This document shows, one piece after another, positions 1 through 9,444 of a stretch of DNA of 64,000 bases. The number at the start of each line of letters is the position of its first letter. The first letter of the stretch is position 1. Position numbers and translations under genes: made by a program. Source of the stretch: Neobacillus sp. YX16 (GTDB taxonomy: Bacteria; Bacillota; Bacilli; Bacillales; Cytobacillaceae); NCBI RefSeq assembly GCF_030123505.1, contig NZ_CP126115.1, positions 5,036,001-5,100,000 on the forward strand, in the 5' to 3' direction. Below the pieces are notes generated by a model that saw only the letters and a program-made list of their open reading frames with translations, had not been told where the DNA came from and did not search any database.

Positions 1-821
1 AGTGTTTGTGCTTCTGCAATAGAAGGAGTGATTTCGTATTTATTTTGTTGATCTGCAAACCATTGTACCGCTTCAGCAAATTCAGGAGTATCAATCGTTA
101 CTTTTGTGCCAGTTTCATCAATCCAGTCTGCACCATTACTCCAAGCAATTGGCTGTAATGCCCATTGAATGTTAAATCCAGCACCAAATTGATCATTTTT
201 TCCATCGCCGTTTTTATCTTTTGTTAATTTTTGTGCTACTTCAATGAATTGCTCCAATGAATAAGGCTTATCTTTGTCAGGAAGTGGAATTCCTGCTTCT
301 TCAAACATTGTTTTGTTGTAACCTAATGCAAATGGACCTAAGTCTTTCGGCAATCCGTAAATTGCACCTTCACCAAGTGTTTCGCCATCAAAGCGATATT
401 TTGCGATACCTTTTTCCCAAATATCGTCGATTTTAACATCTTCTGACCCTTCAACGAATTCAGTAATATCTTTTAAAACACCAGAGTTAACATATGCTTT
501 AACTTGAGCTGGGTTATAGAAGAAAACATCTGGAATCTTCTTACCAGCAATCGCTGCTTTTAGCTTCGTATCATATTGATCTGGAGCAACTTGAACCAAT
601 GTAACTTTAACATCTGGATGTGACGATTCAAATCTTTTCACAGTAGCTGTATAAGCTTCAAGTTCTTTAGGCTGACCTCTAAACATAAATGTAATGGCTG
701 TTTTTCCGTCCTTAGTCTTACCTGAGGTGCTTTCCTTGCTAGCACAACCACTAAGAATCGTACTGATAATCAATAATGCAAGCAGCGTCATAACTCCGAA
801 TTTTTTAGATATTTTAAACAA
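1..821 (-). CDS. Sugar ABC transporter solute-binding lipoprotein, 3' part cut by window edge
   Basis: Extracellular substrate-binding protein of a carbohydrate ABC importer. About 273 codons are visible and the C-terminus lies outside the window. Translation starts at TTG (819-821), 6 nt after a GGAGGG Shine-Dalgarno at 828-833; no ATG fits. The N-terminus has Lys residues, a hydrophobic stretch and a lipobox (ILSGC), so the mature protein should be lipid-anchored outside the membrane. The body has the usual binding-protein pattern ([36 protein letters not shown]). It is divergent from araR and its promoter carries AraR-like operators, so an arabinose or arabino-oligosaccharide ligand is inferred, not shown. 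Confidence 0.85.
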   Translation of the reverse strand, partial: MFKISKKFGVMTLLALLIISTILSGCASKESTSGKTKDGKTAITFMFRGQPKELEAYTATVKRFESSHPDVKVTLVQVAPDQYDTKLKAAIAGKKIPDVFFYNPAQVKAYVNSGVLKDITEFVEGSEDVKIDDIWEKGIAKYRFDGETLGEGAIYGLPKDLGPFALGYNKTMFEEAGIPLPDKDKPYSLEQFIEVAQKLTKDKNGDGKNDQFGAGFNIQWALQPIAWSNGADWIDETGTKVTIDTPEFAEAVQWFADQQNKYEITPSIAEAQT

Positions 822-883
822 TTGAATCCCTCCACAAACTATTTTATAATTTTTTAAGAATAAAACAATTTCATGAAAACCTT

Positions 884-897
884 TGAAAGCGTAACCA
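884..897. promoter_or_regulatory. cre-like catabolite control site 1
   Basis: TGAAAGCGTAACCA matches the CcpA cre consensus TGWAANCGNTNWCA at 12 of 14 positions by eye. It lies in the long 5' leader of the sugar-binding protein gene, where CcpA would act as a roadblock. Confidence 0.4.
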
Positions 898-938
898 CTT
901 TTTTAAAAAAAATGAAAGTATAAGTTACCGGATTTTAT

Positions 939-950
939 ATGTACGTACAT
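939..950. promoter_or_regulatory. AraR-like operator a
   Basis: ATGTACGTACAT is a perfect 12-nt palindrome with the TGTACGTACA core known for B. subtilis AraR operators. It lies in the leader of the minus-strand sugar-binding gene, 148 bp (centre to centre) from operator b. Confidence 0.6.
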
Positions 951-1049
951 GTTGAATAATTACATTTAAGACCCCCTAGACTCTATTTTTCATAAACGTA
1001 ATAATAGAAATACCTTCTATTTTTCAAAAGCTGTACTTCTATGAAACTT

Positions 1050-1063
1050 TGAAAGCGTATTCT
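1050..1063. promoter_or_regulatory. cre-like catabolite control site 2
   Basis: TGAAAGCGTATTCT shares the core TTTGAAAGCGTA with the site at 884-897 and fits the cre consensus at 12 of 14 positions. It lies just downstream of the predicted start of minus-strand transcription (about 1068), a usual place for CcpA repression. Confidence 0.4.
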
Positions 1064-1074
1064 CTACACTTCAA

Positions 1075-1103
1075 ATAATAATATGCCTGTTCGTACATGT
1101 CAA
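1075..1103 (-). promoter_or_regulatory. SigA promoter of the sugar-binding protein gene
   Basis: On the minus strand there is a perfect -35 TTGACA (1103-1098), a 17-nt spacer and a -10 TATTAT (1080-1075). Predicted transcription starts near 1068, giving a leader of about 245 nt. AraR-like operator b lies wholly inside the spacer, so AraR binding would block RNA polymerase. Confidence 0.7.
1087..1098. promoter_or_regulatory. AraR-like operator b
   Basis: The TGTTCGTACA core (1088-1097) fits TGTNCGTACA. It sits between the -35 and -10 of the minus-strand promoter. Its centre is 42 bp from operator c, four helical turns, which suits cooperative AraR binding. Confidence 0.6.
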
Positions 1104-1128
1104 TCGCTTTTATTAAAAATTTTTATTT

Positions 1129-1140
1129 ATGTCCGTACGT
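1129..1140. promoter_or_regulatory. AraR-like operator c
   Basis: ATGTCCGTACGT differs from the TGTNCGTACA core at one position. It abuts the -35 region of the predicted araR promoter and is 42 bp from operator b, so it could serve both divergent promoters. Confidence 0.5.
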
Positions 1141-1141
1141 G

Positions 1142-1169
1142 TTTAACAATAACTTTATCCGTGTATAAT
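1142..1169 (+). promoter_or_regulatory. Probable araR promoter
   Basis: A perfect -10 TATAAT at 1164-1169 is preceded by a weak -35 TTTAAC (1142-1147) with a 16-nt spacer. Transcription would start near 1176, about 100 nt before araR, with AraR-like operators on both sides. Confidence 0.5.
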
Positions 1170-1223
1170 TTAACCATAGCAAATAATTATTCTATTTGAT
1201 AATATAAGACTATACATTATTCG

Positions 1224-1235
1224 TTGTACGTATAA
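1224..1235. promoter_or_regulatory. AraR-like operator d
   Basis: TTGTACGTATAA has the TGTACGTA core with one change from the consensus. It lies in the araR leader between the predicted transcription start and the GTG start codon, consistent with autorepression. Confidence 0.45.
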
Positions 1236-1273
1236 CTTAACAATTTAGTATACAAGTTGAAAGTGGTGAAACC

Positions 1274-2398
1274 GTGGCACAAAAAACCAAGTATAATATG
1301 GTAAAAGAGAAAATAACAGAATGGATCACTAGTGGAATCGTCAAACCAGGTGAAAAAATCTATTCCGAAAATGAACTTGTTAAAATGTTTGGTGTCTCTA
1401 GACACACCGTTCGCCAGGCTGTTGGAGATTTAGTTCACGAAGGATGGCTCTATCGTGAACAAGGAGCAGGGACGTTTTGTTCATTAAAAAAAGAACCCGT
1501 CGAGCATCAGGTTCAAATCTCAAATGGAAACGGGAAAAATATTGGTGTAATAACAACCTATATTTCAGATTATATCTTCCCTTCTATTATTAAAGGTATT
1601 GAGTCCTATTTAACAACCCAGGGATATTCCTTAACATTTGCATGTACAGACAATGATGTAGAAAAAGAGAAACAATGCCTGCAAACAATGTTGAGCAGAA
1701 ATATTAATGGGCTAATTGTTGAACCAACAAAAAGCAGCAATTATAATCCTAATATTAGTTACTATTTAGAACTTGAACAAAACAATACCCCTTATCTAAT
1801 GATTAACCAATACTATTCACAGCTGATGCCGCCTCATATTATTATGAATGATGAGCATGGCGGCTTTATTGCTACCGAACATTTAATTAAATTAGGCCAC
1901 CAAAAGATAATAGGGATTTTCAAAACGGATGACCTTCAAGGGGTTAACCGGATGCAAGGCTTTATCCGGGCTTTTAGAGAGCACGGAATAACGTTCTTTC
2001 CAGATATGGTTATTACCTATACAACAGAAGATCAGCATAGCAAAATAGTAGAACAATTAAAGCATTTTTATACAAATGAAAAAATGCCTACAGCCATTGT
2101 GTGCTATAATGACCAATCAGCATTAAGTGTTATTGAAATGTTAAGAGGCCTTGATTTGAGTGTCCCAGAGGATGTTTCCATTGTTGGGTATGATGACTCC
2201 TTCTTAGCAGAGGCAACCGAGGTAAAATTAACATCTGTTTCCCACCCGAAAATGGAGATGGGTATTGAAGCTGCGAAGTGGATTGTTTCAGCAGTCGAAG
2301 GGAACAGCAGCAGTAATCCACAGTCTATCATATACGAACCAGAGTTGATTATACGAAATTCTACTGCAGAAGTGAAAAAGCCGAACTTAGTTAGTTAA
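1274..2398 (+). CDS. araR: Arabinose-responsive transcriptional repressor AraR
   Basis: Repressor of arabinose-use genes, released by L-arabinose. The 374-aa chimera has an N-terminal GntR winged helix (residues ~5-70, with SENELVKMFGVSRHTVRQAVGDL) and a LacI/periplasmic-binding-like sensor domain (~85-365, with NIGVITTYISDYIFPSIIKGIE and VSIVGYDDSFLAE). Length and sequence follow B. subtilis AraR closely. The start is GTG at 1274 after AAGTGGTG. Four AraR-like operators lie upstream, between it and the divergent sugar-binding protein gene. A strong terminator follows, so it looks monocistronic. Confidence 0.93.
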   Translation: MAQKTKYNMVKEKITEWITSGIVKPGEKIYSENELVKMFGVSRHTVRQAVGDLVHEGWLYREQGAGTFCSLKKEPVEHQVQISNGNGKNIGVITTYISDYIFPSIIKGIESYLTTQGYSLTFACTDNDVEKEKQCLQTMLSRNINGLIVEPTKSSNYNPNISYYLELEQNNTPYLMINQYYSQLMPPHIIMNDEHGGFIATEHLIKLGHQKIIGIFKTDDLQGVNRMQGFIRAFREHGITFFPDMVITYTTEDQHSKIVEQLKHFYTNEKMPTAIVCYNDQSALSVIEMLRGLDLSVPEDVSIVGYDDSFLAEATEVKLTSVSHPKMEMGIEAAKWIVSAVEGNSSSNPQSIIYEPELIIRNSTAEVKKPNLVS

Positions 2399-2430
2399 TA
2401 CCCCTTCAATTAGTTTACTTTCTAAACAAA

Positions 2431-2464
2431 ATTAAACACCCTATTAGGTAACGGGGTGTTTAAT
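2431..2464 (+). terminator. Terminator after araR
   Basis: 11-bp stem ATTAAACACCC / GGGTGTTTAAT with a 12-nt loop. There is no long U-tract, but the position suits araR. Confidence 0.6.
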
Positions 2465-2496
2465 TTACATCTTTGATGAGGAAACATGGTGAGAAT

Positions 2497-3087
2497 ATGA
2501 AACAGTTATTCAAAGTACTTGAGTTTGTAACCGCTTTTTTCCAATTAAATATCCTCTGGTTGTTATTTTGTCTGCCGGTCATTACGATTTTCCCTGCTTC
2601 CGTTGCCATGTTCTGTGTCATTCGCCAATGGATTTTGCATAAAGACTACAGTGTCTTTCGTTCCTTTTTTCAATATTTCAAAGAGAACTTTAAACAAAGT
2701 TTTATCTTAGGGATAATCTGGATTGTTTTTGCCGGAGTGTTTTATCTTGATTTTATGTTAATGAAAAATCTCGGTACTTTCCAGTATATTCTCTTACCGG
2801 TTTTGTCTTTAATCGGTATCGTCATTCTATTCATTACTATTTTTATTTTTTCAACCATTGCCAATTATAATGTCAATTGGCTGACTGCTATAAAGAACTC
2901 TCTGTTCTTTTCAGTTAGATATTTCTTTGTTACTCTGTCTGTAATTGTTTTATTTGTTTTGATGGTATTGATTCTATATACTTGGTCCGTTACTTTTCTA
3001 TTTATTTTCTGTGTTTTTGCCTATTGCAATTACTATTTGTGTCATCTTGTTTTTAATAAGATTCAACTGGTTCAATCTTCAAAATGA
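2497..3087 (+). CDS. YesL-family (DUF624) integral membrane protein
   Basis: About 196 aa with five or six hydrophobic segments (for example FFQLNILWLLFCLPVITIFPASVAM near the N-terminus), typical of the DUF624/YesL family. Members are membrane proteins of unknown function that usually sit beside sugar ABC transporter genes, as here beside araR and a sugar-binding protein. I chose ATG 2497, where the family homology begins; in-frame TTG 2473 and ATG 2476 would add 7-8 residues. The Shine-Dalgarno (GGTGAG) is weak. Role in sugar uptake is inferred from context only. Confidence 0.75.
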   Translation: MKQLFKVLEFVTAFFQLNILWLLFCLPVITIFPASVAMFCVIRQWILHKDYSVFRSFFQYFKENFKQSFILGIIWIVFAGVFYLDFMLMKNLGTFQYILLPVLSLIGIVILFITIFIFSTIANYNVNWLTAIKNSLFFSVRYFFVTLSVIVLFVLMVLILYTWSVTFLFIFCVFAYCNYYLCHLVFNKIQLVQSSK

Positions 3088-3104
3088 ATATACATTTCTC
3101 AATA

Positions 3105-3134
3105 TCCACGGATTATTATCTGTGGACTTTTTTC
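3105..3134 (+). terminator. Terminator after yesL-like gene
   Basis: Stem TCCACGGAT / ATCTGTGGA with a 4-nt loop followed by CTTTTTTC. Confidence 0.75.
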
Positions 3135-3209
3135 TTTCTCAAACAAAGCGTTTAATAATTTTCGGATAGTTTGATAAAATAAAATGATTAACTTAAATAG
3201 AGGAGATAA

Positions 3210-4271
3210 ATGATGACTGAAAATAACCATTACACAGGCTATATTGGAACCTATACAAAAGGAGAGAGTAAAGGTATTTATTCTTTCAAGTTAGACACCA
3301 TCGAAAAAACAATTGTCGATATTAAACTGGCTGCGACTTTAGAAAACCCTACCTACTTATCAATAAGCGATAATCAGCAGTATTTATATTCTGTTATGAA
3401 GAAAGGCGAGCTTGGCGGCCTTGCTGCTTTTTCAATTGAAGCAGGCGGTGAGTTAACCTCCATAAATGAGCAGGCACAAGAAGGATCGCCGCCATGCCAT
3501 GTCAGTGTTGATAGTAAAAACAGATATGTTTTTACTGCCAATTACCATAAAGGTAATGTAGAGTCTCTTACTCTTGATTCAAAAGATGGATCACTTCAGC
3601 CCGCTGTATCCAGCGTCAAACACGAGGGTTCTGGACCTGACCCAAGACAAGAAAAAGCGCATACTCATTACGCAGGACTAACCCCCGATGAAAAATATTT
3701 AGCAGTTGTTGAACTGGGAACAGATGCACTTATAACCTATCAAGTAAATGACGATGGCACACTTGAAAAAACAAACCTGCTGCCAATAAAAGCTGGAAGT
3801 GGTCCACGACACCTAGCTTTTCATCCTAATGGTAAATCTGCTTATCTTATGACAGAGTTCAGCTCCGAGGTAATTGCTTTAAACTATCATTCCGAAAATG
3901 GACATTTCACTGAAAAACAGTATATTTCTACCCTTCCGGAGGATTTCAAAGAAAATAACCAAGGCAGTGCGATTCATATTTCTAAGGATGGCCGCTTTGT
4001 TTATGCAGGAAATCGCGGTCATAATAGTATTGCTGTCTTCCAGGTCAACGAGGATACAGGGGAACTTAGTTTCTTGGAGCGTACTTCAACTGAGGGAGAC
4101 TGGCCAAGGGATTTTTCAATAGACCCGACGGGAAAATTCGTTGTTGCCTCCAATCAAGAATCAAGCAATTTGGTGTTATTCTCACGAGATGAAAATACCG
4201 GAAAACTAACTCTTTTGAAATCTGATATTAAAGTACCACACCCGGTTTGTGTTAAGTTTTTAGAAAATTAA
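3210..4271 (+). CDS. pgl: 6-phosphogluconolactonase-type lactonase (seven-bladed beta-propeller, YkgB family)
   Basis: Hydrolyses 6-phosphogluconolactone to 6-phosphogluconate in the oxidative pentose phosphate pathway; cytoplasmic. The 353-aa protein has the repeated propeller pattern (YIGTYTKGESKGIYSF, GPRHLAFHPNGKSAYLMTE, HISKDGRFVYAGNRGHNSIAVF, WPRDFSIDPTGKFVVASNQESSNL) of the lactonase_7 family, not the SugarP_isomerase type. AGGAG at 3201-3205 serves ATG 3210 or the adjacent ATG 3213. It is a stand-alone gene between a terminator and the downstream yetF-like gene, which it may be co-transcribed with (27-nt gap). Confidence 0.85.
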   Translation: MMTENNHYTGYIGTYTKGESKGIYSFKLDTIEKTIVDIKLAATLENPTYLSISDNQQYLYSVMKKGELGGLAAFSIEAGGELTSINEQAQEGSPPCHVSVDSKNRYVFTANYHKGNVESLTLDSKDGSLQPAVSSVKHEGSGPDPRQEKAHTHYAGLTPDEKYLAVVELGTDALITYQVNDDGTLEKTNLLPIKAGSGPRHLAFHPNGKSAYLMTEFSSEVIALNYHSENGHFTEKQYISTLPEDFKENNQGSAIHISKDGRFVYAGNRGHNSIAVFQVNEDTGELSFLERTSTEGDWPRDFSIDPTGKFVVASNQESSNLVLFSRDENTGKLTLLKSDIKVPHPVCVKFLEN

Positions 4272-4298
4272 CTTAACGATTAGAGGATGTGTCATTGA

Positions 4299-5003
4299 AT
4301 GAATTTCTTTCATAGTCAGGAATCCTTAACGACAATAGAGTGGATTCTACGTGCGGTGGTAGGCTATTTTTTCTTAATACTAGTTGCAAAAGCGATGGGC
4401 CAGCGTTCCATTGCGCAGCTAAGACTGCTTGATTTCGTAATTGCACTAATTATCGGGAACATTATTGCCCATCCATTGTCCGATGAACATCTTGGGCTAA
4501 AAGGTTCCCTTACAACTACAGTGGTGTTGGTAATTCTGTATATTGGAAGTGTCTATACTGTAATGAAATGGCCGCGAATTAGAAAACTAATTACTCCTCC
4601 TCCGATTACACTTGTTAAAGACGGAGAGATTATCTTTAAAGGGTTAAATAAAGCTAGAATATCAATCGATATTTTATTAGAAGAATTACGGGAAGAAAAA
4701 GTAGAAGATGTCAGCAAAGTTGCCCTAGCATTATGGGAAGCCGATGGGAAGGTTTCTGTTTTTTTGGATCCAAAATACGAAGCAATCACCCCATCAACCT
4801 ATAACTTGGTCACCGAACCCTTTGATTTCCCTAAAACAATTGTTAAAGAAGGCAGAATTAATTTTCAAGAATTAACACATCTCAATAAAAAAGAGGATTG
4901 GCTTATTCATAATCTAAAAAACCAACATAATACGGAAATAGACAACGTCTTACTAGCAACCATCGATTGTAAGGATAATTTAAAAGTCTTCCTTTATAAA
5001 TGA
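4299..5003 (+). CDS. YetF/DUF421 family membrane protein
   Basis: 234 aa. The N-terminal third holds three hydrophobic segments with the family motif AKAMGQRSIAQLRLLDFVIALIIG. It is followed by a cytoplasmic alpha/beta domain (residues ~85-225, with PITLVKDGEIIFKGLNKARIS). This is the domain order of B. subtilis YetF, YdfR/S, YkjA and YrbG, the first of which is linked to spores; the biochemical role is unknown. The start is ATG 4299 after GAGGATG. It lies 27 nt after the lactonase gene with no terminator between. Confidence 0.85.
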   Translation: MNFFHSQESLTTIEWILRAVVGYFFLILVAKAMGQRSIAQLRLLDFVIALIIGNIIAHPLSDEHLGLKGSLTTTVVLVILYIGSVYTVMKWPRIRKLITPPPITLVKDGEIIFKGLNKARISIDILLEELREEKVEDVSKVALALWEADGKVSVFLDPKYEAITPSTYNLVTEPFDFPKTIVKEGRINFQELTHLNKKEDWLIHNLKNQHNTEIDNVLLATIDCKDNLKVFLYK

Positions 5004-5020
5004 TATTCTGAAAATAGTAA

Positions 5021-5049
5021 TTGACACTTCTGCTTTAGTGTAGTAAATT
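5021..5049 (+). promoter_or_regulatory. Promoter of the methionine operon
   Basis: A perfect -35 TTGACA (5021-5026), a 17-nt spacer and a weak -10 TAAATT (5044-5049) lie just upstream of the S-box leader, which would start near 5056. Confidence 0.6.
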
Positions 5050-5074
5050 TTATAAAAAGTCTAAATATTATACT

Positions 5075-5194
5075 TTCTTATCAAGAGAGGCTGAGGGAAT
5101 GGCCCTATGAAGTCTCAGCAACCTTCAATGACATTTTTTATCATTGAAAAGGTGCTAAGTCCATCAAGTTATTAGGTAACTTGTGAGATAAGAA
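5075..5194 (+). ncRNA. SAM riboswitch (S-box, SAM-I) aptamer
   Basis: The P1 helix forms between TTCTTATC (5075-5082) and GATAAGAA (5187-5194). Between them are the SAM-I signatures: AGAGAGGCTGAGGGA (5084-5098), GGCCCTATGAAGTCTCAGCAACC, a hairpin with arms TCAATGA/TCATTGA, and AAGGTGCTAAGTCC. The 3' P1 strand ATAAGAAGAA (5188-5197) is exactly complementary to TTCTTCTTAT (5227-5236) in the terminator, giving a 10-bp antiterminator. SAM binding should lock P1, free the terminator and stop transcription into metI. Confidence 0.97.
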
Positions 5195-5219
5195 GAATGA
5201 CCTGTGCGAATGTGCATCC

Positions 5220-5250
5220 AAAAGTCTTCTTCTTATAGAAGACTTTTTTT
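5220..5250 (+). terminator. S-box controlled terminator
   Basis: Stem AAAAGTCTTC / GAAGACTTTT (10 bp), loop TTCTTATA, then a U-run. Its 5' half and loop overlap the antiterminator strand of the SAM riboswitch. Confidence 0.95.
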
Positions 5251-5277
5251 GTTTTTATAAAGGAGGAGGATTAGGAA

Positions 5278-6393
5278 ATGGTATATAAAATTGATACGAA
5301 GTTAGCTCAAATTGGAAATAGAAGTGATAAGGTGACAGGCACCGTTAATCCTCCTGTTTACTTTTCAACAGCTTACCGTCACGAGGGCATTGGCCAATCA
5401 ACAGGATATGATTATTCAAGGACAGGAAATCCTACTCGGCAGCTATTAGAAAAGGCGATAGCTGATTTAGAAGGGGCAGATCAAGGATTTGCCTGTAGTT
5501 CGGGTATGGCAGCTATTTTTACGATCCTTTCCCTATTTCAGTCTGGTGACGAGTGGATTGTGAGCGAGGATTTATACGGAGGAACTTATCGTTTACTAGA
5601 ACAGGGCTTTAAAAAATGGGGACTGCAGACTCAATATGTGAATACTTGTAGTCCAGAAGAAATTGAAAGCAGGATTACTCCACAAACCAAAGCAATTTTC
5701 CTTGAAACTCCGACCAATCCGCTTATGCAGCAGTCTGACATCAGTGCTGTCTCAAAAATTGCCAAGAAGAACGGAATTATCCTGATTGTGGATAATACTT
5801 TCTATACCCCGCTTCTCCAGCAGCCTATCGTGCTTGGAGCGGATATTGTTATTCATAGTGCTACAAAATACTTAGGCGGTCATAATGATGTCCTTGCTGG
5901 ACTTATTGTTGCTAAGGGGAAAGAAATTTGTGAGGCGCTGGCTTTTCATCATAACGGTGCAGGCGGGGTCCTAAGTCCTTTTGATTCTTGGCTGGTGATG
6001 CGCGGAATGAAAACTTTATCCCTTCGTATGCAGCGACATGAAAGCAATGCACAGACCATCGTGGAATACCTTTCTGCTCACGAAGGAGTAACAGATGTCC
6101 TTTACCCAGGGAGAGGTGGAATGGTTTCCTTCCGCTTACAGGATGAGTCCTTGATTAACCCATTCCTGCAAGAACTTTCACTTATTACGTTTGCGGAAAG
6201 CCTTGGCGGAACCGAAAGCTTTATTACCTACCCTGCAACCCAAACCCATGCTGATATTCCAGAAGAAATTCGAATTCAGTCAGGTGTTTGTAATCGGTTA
6301 TTGAGGTTTTCTGTAGGCCTTGAAGATCCTACTGATATCATTCAAGATCTTGAACAGGCATTAGCTAAATTAAAAGAAGGAGTGATTAGATAA
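5278..6393 (+). CDS. metI: Cystathionine gamma-synthase / O-acetylhomoserine thiolyase MetI
   Basis: PLP enzyme that joins activated homoserine with cysteine (or sulfide) on the way to methionine. The 371-aa protein has the Cys/Met metabolism fold: SRTGNPTR, EDLYGGTYRL, ETPTNPL, IVDNTF and the PLP-lysine K197 in HSATKYLGGH. Start ATG 5278 has an AGGAGGAGG site. It is the first gene behind the SAM riboswitch. Its stop shares one base with the metC start (6393), indicating tight translational coupling. Paralogy with MetC makes the exact substrate partly an inference from order and length (B. subtilis MetI is about 373 aa). Confidence 0.92.
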   Translation: MVYKIDTKLAQIGNRSDKVTGTVNPPVYFSTAYRHEGIGQSTGYDYSRTGNPTRQLLEKAIADLEGADQGFACSSGMAAIFTILSLFQSGDEWIVSEDLYGGTYRLLEQGFKKWGLQTQYVNTCSPEEIESRITPQTKAIFLETPTNPLMQQSDISAVSKIAKKNGIILIVDNTFYTPLLQQPIVLGADIVIHSATKYLGGHNDVLAGLIVAKGKEICEALAFHHNGAGGVLSPFDSWLVMRGMKTLSLRMQRHESNAQTIVEYLSAHEGVTDVLYPGRGGMVSFRLQDESLINPFLQELSLITFAESLGGTESFITYPATQTHADIPEEIRIQSGVCNRLLRFSVGLEDPTDIIQDLEQALAKLKEGVIR

Positions 6394-7580
6394 TGAGTTT
6401 AGAAGATTATAGTTTTGAAACTAAGCTCCTTCATAATCAGCATAAAGTCGATCCAAACACTGGAGCCGTAAGTGTACCAATTCAGCATGCATCAACCTTC
6501 CATCAGTTTGATATCGAAAGTTTCGGAAAATACGATTACGCTAGAAGTGCAAACCCAACAAGAGAAGCACTCGAGGATGTAATTGCCGAATTAGAGGGTG
6601 GAACAAGAGGCTTTGCTTTTTCATCGGGAATGGCAGCTATTTCAACAGCCTTCCTCCTTCTTTCTTCCGGGGATCATATCGTTATTACTGAGGATGTGTA
6701 TGGCGGAACGTATCGAATGGTCACAGAGGTACTGACTCGTTTCGGAATACAACATACATTTGTAGATATGACAGACCTTTATCAAGTAAAGGCTGCCATT
6801 AGACCTAACACCAAAGCATTCTATGTTGAAACACCGTCTAACCCTACATTAAAGGTTACGAATATTAAAGCAATTAGTAATTTGGCAAAAGAAATTAATG
6901 CCATTACTTATGTAGATAACACTTTTTTAACTCCTGAGTACCAAAGACCTTTAGAGCTTGGAGCGGATGTAGTTCTTCATAGCGCAACTAAGTTCTTATC
7001 TGGTCATAGTGATGTGGTTGCTGGCCTCGCGGTTGTAAATGATGAAGAGTTAGGAAAGAGACTGTACTCCTTACAGAATTCCTTTGGTGCTGTACTTGGG
7101 GTACAAGATGCCTGGCTTGTACTTAGGGGATTAAAAACCCTTCATGTCAGACTAGAACAATCACAAAAATCAGCTCTTAAGATTGCTGAGTTCCTAGAGG
7201 AACATCCTCTTATTGAAGAGGTATATTACCCAGCTCTTAAAAATCATCCACAGCATGCATTGCAACAAGAACAGGCTGCTGGAGCAGGTGCTGTATTATC
7301 ATTCGAACTCTATGATGAAGAAGCTCTAAGGACCTTTGTCTCAAATGTAAAATTACCTGTATTTGCAGTGAGTCTTGGCGCGGTAGAATCCATTTTATCC
7401 TATCCAGCTAAAATGTCACATGCTGCCATGCCTCAAGCAGAGAGAGAAAAACGGGGAATCAAAAATAGTCTACTCCGCCTTTCTGTTGGTTTAGAGAATC
7501 CTGATGATTTAATAAAGGATTTTTCACAAGCCCTTCAAGTGGTAAATGAACAACAACTGACAGTACAAAGAGGCCGATAA
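6393..7580 (+). CDS. metC: Cystathionine beta-lyase MetC
   Basis: PLP enzyme that cleaves cystathionine to homocysteine, pyruvate and ammonia. 395 aa, close to B. subtilis MetC (YjcJ). It shows [57 protein letters not shown] and the PLP site [12 protein letters not shown]. The ATG overlaps the metI stop by one base and uses the AAGGAG inside the end of metI. It supplies homocysteine to the two methyltransferases downstream; all four genes form one S-box operon. Confidence 0.92.
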   Translation: MSLEDYSFETKLLHNQHKVDPNTGAVSVPIQHASTFHQFDIESFGKYDYARSANPTREALEDVIAELEGGTRGFAFSSGMAAISTAFLLLSSGDHIVITEDVYGGTYRMVTEVLTRFGIQHTFVDMTDLYQVKAAIRPNTKAFYVETPSNPTLKVTNIKAISNLAKEINAITYVDNTFLTPEYQRPLELGADVVLHSATKFLSGHSDVVAGLAVVNDEELGKRLYSLQNSFGAVLGVQDAWLVLRGLKTLHVRLEQSQKSALKIAEFLEEHPLIEEVYYPALKNHPQHALQQEQAAGAGAVLSFELYDEEALRTFVSNVKLPVFAVSLGAVESILSYPAKMSHAAMPQAEREKRGIKNSLLRLSVGLENPDDLIKDFSQALQVVNEQQLTVQRGR

Positions 7581-7581
7581 T

Positions 7582-9444
7582 ATGAGTCTATTAGAAAAAT
7601 TAGAAAAGCAAATCTTAATTGCTGATGGTGCCATGGGTACTCTCCTCTACTCGTTTGGAAAGGATAGTTGTCTTGAAGAACTAAACCTATCACATCCAGA
7701 AAAGATACAGGAAATCCATAAAGCCTATATTGATGCCGGTGCTGACGTGGTTCAAACAAACACTTATGCGGCAAATTATTTAAAACTGCAAAGATATGGT
7801 TTAGAGGACTCTGTAAAAGCAATAAATAGTGCAGCCGTCCAGAATGCAAAATTAGCAGCTCAGCAAAACGCTTATGTTCTTGGTACAGTCGGCGGTAACC
7901 GTGGGATTAAGCCTAGTGCATTATCAATAGAAGAATTAAAGCGTAGTTTCCGTGAACAGCTCTATTGCCTATTGCTTGAAGAGGTAGATGGGATTTTATT
8001 AGAAACCTTTTACGACCTTGAGGAACTAGAGACAGTTCTTACAATCGCTCGAAAAGAAACAAAGCTTCCGATTATTGCACAGGTCTCACTTCAGGAGTTA
8101 GGAATTTTACAAGATCAAACACCGATTAATGAAGCTTTTACGCGGCTTGAAAGCCTTGGCGCTGATGTCATTGGCTTGAATTGTCGGCTTGGTCCACATC
8201 ATATGCTGAAAACACTTGAGCAGATTGAATTGCCTAAACGTAGCTTTCTTTCTGCCTACCCGAATGCGAGTCTGCCAGCCTATACAGACGGGATATTCCA
8301 TTATGAGGGTGACGCAGATTATTTTAAAAAATCCGGCCAAAGCTTCCGTCAGGAGGGTGTGCGTTTGCTTGGCGGATGCTGCGGTACGACACCGGCGCAT
8401 ATCCAGGCATTTGCGTCAGAACTAAAAAATAGCGTGCCTATTACCGAAAAAGTAGTTAAATTAAAAACGAAGAAGATCATCATTGAACAAAGTGCTGCTA
8501 AAAGGGATCACCAGCCTCTTGAGGAAATCGTTAAAGAACGTCCCTCGGTTATCGTAGAATTAGATACTCCAAGAAAGCTTGATACCAGCAAATTTTTTGA
8601 AGGCGCAAAGGCTTTGAAAGAAGCAGGAATTGATGCGATTACGATGGCAGATAACTCTTTGGCTCAGGTAAGGATTTCCAATGAATCTTTAGGTTATCTT
8701 GTTAAACAAGAATTAGGGATGCGACCGCTTATCCATATTGCCTGCAGAGATAGGAATATTATTGGTTTGCAATCTCACCTAATGGGGCTTCATACCTTAG
8801 GAATGCATGATGTTCTGGCAATCACAGGTGACCCAGCCCGAGTTGGGGACTTTCCAGGTGCATCGTCTGTCTATGATGTTTCTTCATTTGAGTTAATACA
8901 AATGATTAAACAATTGAACGAAGGCTTATCATTTTCAGGAAAAGACCTAGGACAAAAAACCGCTTTTAGCATTGCCGGTGCCTTTAATCCAAATGTTCGT
9001 TCAGTAGAAAAGGCAGTTAAACGTCTTGAGAAAAAAATAGAATACGGTGCTGATTATTTCATTTCACAGCCTGTCTTCTCTGAAGAAAAATTAATTGAAG
9101 TCTATGAACATACAAAACACCTTAATGCACCTATTTACATTGGGTTAATGCCTTTAACAGGAAGCAGAAATGCTGAGTTCCTCCATAATGAAGTACCAGG
9201 AATAAAGATTTCACAAGCCATTCGTGAAAGGATGGCAGCATTAAATGATCAACCGCATCAAGCAGCCCGTGAAGGAATTGAAATCACGAAATCATTAATT
9301 GACACAGCACTTGATTTATTCAATGGGATTTATTTAATCACACCATTTTTACGGTATGAACTAACAACAGAATTAGCTATATATGCCAAACAGCGTGCAA
9401 GTCAAGTAAGGGGGAACAACTATGTTGAAAGCTCCATTCAGTGA
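7582..9444 (+). CDS. yitJ: Bifunctional homocysteine S-methyltransferase / 5,10-methylenetetrahydrofolate reductase (YitJ type)
   Basis: Two-domain, 620-aa protein. The N-terminal domain (~1-290) is a homocysteine S-methyltransferase: [10 protein letters not shown], the Cys in GLNCRLGP, and the zinc-binding pair C266-C267 in [11 protein letters not shown]. The C-terminal domain (~310-610) is a flavin-dependent MTHFR ([46 protein letters not shown]). It makes 5-methyl-THF for methionine synthase. It starts one base after the metC stop and overlaps metH by 23 nt. Length matches B. subtilis YitJ (about 612 aa), itself an S-box gene. Confidence 0.92.
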   Translation: MSLLEKLEKQILIADGAMGTLLYSFGKDSCLEELNLSHPEKIQEIHKAYIDAGADVVQTNTYAANYLKLQRYGLEDSVKAINSAAVQNAKLAAQQNAYVLGTVGGNRGIKPSALSIEELKRSFREQLYCLLLEEVDGILLETFYDLEELETVLTIARKETKLPIIAQVSLQELGILQDQTPINEAFTRLESLGADVIGLNCRLGPHHMLKTLEQIELPKRSFLSAYPNASLPAYTDGIFHYEGDADYFKKSGQSFRQEGVRLLGGCCGTTPAHIQAFASELKNSVPITEKVVKLKTKKIIIEQSAAKRDHQPLEEIVKERPSVIVELDTPRKLDTSKFFEGAKALKEAGIDAITMADNSLAQVRISNESLGYLVKQELGMRPLIHIACRDRNIIGLQSHLMGLHTLGMHDVLAITGDPARVGDFPGASSVYDVSSFELIQMIKQLNEGLSFSGKDLGQKTAFSIAGAFNPNVRSVEKAVKRLEKKIEYGADYFISQPVFSEEKLIEVYEHTKHLNAPIYIGLMPLTGSRNAEFLHNEVPGIKISQAIRERMAALNDQPHQAAREGIEITKSLIDTALDLFNGIYLITPFLRYELTTELAIYAKQRASQVRGNNYVESSIQ

